Source: Flavobacteriales bacterium TMED113 (GTDB taxonomy: Bacteria > Bacteroidota > Bacteroidia > Flavobacteriales > TMED113). Taken from it: a DNA stretch of 61,554 bases. Below, one piece after another: positions 61,101 to 61,554 of this stretch (its first letter is position 1; each line of letters begins with the position of its first letter). Both the position numbers and the translations under genes were made by a program. The notes beneath the pieces were generated by a model that worked only from the letters and a program-made list of their open reading frames with translations, had not been told where the DNA came from and did not search any database. The stretch spans positions 2,560-64,113 of the forward strand of contig NHFO01000063.1 of the NCBI GenBank assembly GCA_002170235.1, in the 5' to 3' direction.

Positions 61101-61554
61101 GTAACTGGTAATGCTTCTTCTGCATCATTGGTTGATGTATCTGAGACTGCATCTTCAAACCTAACATACTTCCCAACATTCGTTTCTGCTTCATCTGGAA
61201 ACACTGAGATAAGGACTGACTCACAAAACTTACAATACAATCCATTTGAAAACAGACTTACTGTTACTAACTTCAAATCAACAACTGACTTTGAGATTCA
61301 AGGTAACTTAAACGTTACTGGAGCATTAACATTCTTCCAGTCACAGGTTGGTAGTATTGCAAACCATGATACTGATGCATTAACAGAAGGCACAACTAAT
61401 CTATACTTTACTGATGAAAGAGTTGATGATAGAGTTAACGCTCTAATCACAGGTGGCACAGGTATTACTGCTACTTACGATGATGCAGGAAATATCTTAA
61501 CATTGAGTGCAACTCAGGCAGATATCAACACTGATAATATTACTGAGGGTAGCA
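55149..61554 (+). CDS. long tail-fibre protein, 3'-truncated (2135 codons seen)
   Basis: The start MANRLQLRRDGAQQWANVNP, then LAQGELGIEIDTSRIKIGDG, is the attachment domain found in many fibres and in major tropism determinant-like proteins. A cupredoxin-like domain lies at about residues 450-585 (QPHPLMFSLTEDGD, LYYWCHHHTGQGN). The shaft is repetitive: NLNVDGNQQLDGTLTVDS-type units, and two copies of a GVEFRYYDxQxRxGFFGWD module. Near the window end LTEGTTNLYFTDERVDDRVN is a common fibre motif. The frame stays open to the last base. It is the presumed receptor-binding distal fibre; its tip is outside the window. Confidence 0.85.
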   Translation, partial: MANRLQLRRDGAQQWANVNPILAQGELGIEIDTSRIKIGDGVTAWNSLKYERPIETESNTANTLVKRDADGNFEAGAITASVIGNAATATRLANARQISLGGDMSGAGTFDGSANLTITAELNYVVALPHYDANNLDAQGTYSQVTIDSRGRIVDATTPTSLAAYGIADAQPLDSDLTSLSNMTTFGLISRQAEGTIVSRTITGGSGRVIVQNGNGQSSNPFLDLADTTVVVDNYNPIGNADTPLISATTGTETVNTTNFNVDRYGRLTFAQTSPIATATQGSFAAAYSNSSAYPRYSKIKNSSDVLYEAILDIGAGVGEPTHTDSSDAGSWRYLGTAIAPQKGIAAFNQEDFDVTAWDAGNSIEGGFVTIAAAGVDNTQLQNNRVSFADGNSHEHFELDQELTPVTGYRGFNYLNYTKVNDTTGNLLFSVNNTGDGSGGTQQLVTNKTVTVGVDTVGGQSTGVFYIDGVETPVLNVKRGVTYVFNQNDSTNATYGGGQPHPLMFSLTEDGDLVPGGAHYMPGIVYTLDGVEKTMAEYTAEFASATVRTVTWIVQADAPATLYYWCHHHTGQGNSISLTDGGAGEVDINVRTYFSDTDITLDGAIDQILDKTGDGNLDFKLTQNTTMPRALSISSTNSGSGDANINITSDNDITISATNVSNRVNVEGYQFQDNTLSTTNATMVLDPNDDDAVTGLVQIRGDLQVDGTTTTVNSTTITVQDPIITLGGEDTLVVDDNKDRGVEFRYYDTQERFGFFGWDENYADSNMWSGTGGYRFLYDATNVSEVYSGTDAPVIAGNLRLTTNTSSTWKTPTTGTLVVTGGAGISENLNVGGTTHLNGDVEIDGAVDIDANFAIRDNTTDKFTVASATGNTVIQGTVDIQLQTNITDGLLIQADNKKFEIQTAGGTSVFDIDTDNGNTHTDGTLDVDSGVTFNSTLDVDSAVTFNSTLDVDNDSVFHDDITLDTTGKFFTITNGSGQTFKVSSTNGNTDIEGSLNVGGVNTFERTNNIVVDSTTSESAITLTSGGNATYAGGVNIDKDVRVGTDLYVSDRIVVKDAGTARTRPSLLNNVDIKYRQYVGASAAHNASFANDADANLRVAGGAGIVADLHVGDDFYVGKVATNDTVEFSILGESGATTIGRVGQGNATDGSLTVHGFVTMNERVTINAPLTTIGDANTDVLTVNAVSQFTDDVTVDGSLTVNTNALIEGNLTVNGTTTTVNSTVTTIDDPIITVGGDTAPSSDDAKDRGVEFRYYDSQARLGFFGWDNSAERFAVYHAATNSSEAFSGTRSGIDAGSIKLFDTTNATNSATGTLIVGGGAGIGLDLHVGDDLIVVDDGSFGGNVDITGTLDVTDDFAVAATFTVDAQTGNTFTAGTFQVNGNTTIGNAGSDAHSVSGTVQFNHAITSTDITADNIKIGVDGATEISTTSGNLILDSQGGTVNITDDADVDGDLNVDGNQQLDGTLTVDSTSTFKDHVLIEDNKYLKLGTDTDYSIGYVTAINSVFETVATGNQKITQADGITLQDNSGNKFFKGGSTNTKLYHVGSSKLTTTATGVTVTGLTTTDTLLVNTTSTFSGAITSTDITADSIKIGVDAANEISTTAGNLVLDSQAGTVSITDDVDISGELEVTGQTKITDTLIIDSTNEQFIVRSSLVDRFTVDTDNGNTFIAGTATIEGLTTINDDLGVTGAVDFDTTLNVDGQAVFQDNLILNADNKAFKVQNNSNVDQFTVDSDNGNTVIGGTATVDESISVGTTSLLSGNVTADANTTATRLAGSAAIMVPNGGITVFEDSFFGEDIFVGPDQAQTITLFGATGNITADGTVSASTFSGTTGNISTITTTSNINVGGSVIVNTNKFIVTGSSGNTDIAGTLDVGGRTIIDDTLNVTNDVDFDANLNVDGNQQLDGTLTVDSTSIFKDSMVIKGSTKTLKLQNGSNTTKVELQSTSGNATFAGLTTTNTLDVTSNSTIGGTLGVTGQITGNITGEVTGNASSASLVDVSETASSNLTYFPTFVSASSGNTEIRTDSQNLQYNPFENRLTVTNFKSTTDFEIQGNLNVTGALTFFQSQVGSIANHDTDALTEGTTNLYFTDERVDDRVNALITGGTGITATYDDAGNILTLSATQADINTDNITEGS
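57266..59040 (+). repeat. duplicated RYYD/GFFGWD module in the tail fibre
   Basis: Copies at 57266-57540 and 58786-59040 share TTTVNST, DPIIT.GG, KDRGVEFRYYD, GFFGWD, DATN/AATN and SGT in the same order. The first copy includes a stretch with 53% G+C and C-ending codons. Confidence 0.7.
59505..59537 (+). repeat. 33-bp exact repeat in the tail fibre, copy A
   Basis: The 33 bases beginning AATGTTGATGGTAATCAGCA are identical to 60834-60866 and encode NVDGNQQLDGT. The similarity continues into TVDSTS and FKD. Confidence 0.75.
60834..60866 (+). repeat. 33-bp exact repeat in the tail fibre, copy B
   Basis: Identical to 59505-59537, 1.3 kb downstream in the same frame. Points to recent internal duplication or conversion within the fibre shaft. 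Confidence 0.75.

Overview
The window reads as part of the genome of a T4-type marine myovirus, most likely infecting a cyanobacterium or a SAR11-like host. The DNA is AT-rich, nearly every gene is on the + strand, and genes are packed with ATGA or TAATG overlaps. Late genes form a recognisable T4-like baseplate series: gp25 at 15750-16163, gp6 at 16165-18258 and gp8 at 45684-47219. I saw no tRNA, integrase, insertion sequence, CRISPR array or photosynthesis gene. The host assignment is inference.

Left region (1-9.5 kb) holds early-type accessory genes. There is a 5'-truncated DNA methyltransferase, a zinc-ribbon protein, a 2OG-Fe(II) oxygenase, a possible structured RNA (1508-1656), two small membrane proteins and an SF2 helicase (2275-3507). 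About twenty small unrecognised genes follow. Between roughly 4.5 and 8.3 kb, groups of one to three small genes are separated by a repeated intergenic cassette: a TGTGACA...TGTCACA hairpin (perfect or degenerate), then a promoter-like block with core TATAATANTARTATAAGC, then the next start codon. This resembles the promoter/stem-loop (PeSL) cassettes known from T4-type phages. From 8.9 to 9.6 kb coding density drops; there is a pyrimidine-rich tract and a consensus sigma-70-type promoter.

Middle region (9.6-18.3 kb) holds virion assembly genes: a second 2OG oxygenase, an NlpC/P60-like hydrolase, an AbrB-like protein, small conserved proteins, a 1220-residue structural protein, a cysteine-rich PAAR-like candidate spike tip, then gp25 and gp6. 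Late promoters of T4 type (TATAAATA) occur at 15590 and 45655.

Right region (18.3-61.5 kb) is dominated by very large adhesin-like virion genes. A single 22.4-kb gene (18265-40689, 7474 residues) fills the place between gp6 and gp8 where T4 has gene 7. It is a mosaic of GSGY repeats, a degenerate YHYH domain, a propeller-like domain, LamG-like domains, helical repeats, Cys/His YPR repeats and a terminal Ig-like domain. Then come a YHYH/Ig protein, a fibre with a cupredoxin-like tip, another GSGY protein, an enlarged gp8, a 2440-residue DUF4815-type protein, two small proteins and a long tail fibre that runs off the window.

Across the window the tetranucleotide GWWC (GATC, GAAC/GTTC, less so GTAC) is strongly avoided, through codon choice that depends on the next base. 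I counted 15 GATC sites where about 200 are expected, and no GWWC in the helicase gene. The block 40.7-45.7 kb is clearly less depleted, as if acquired later.
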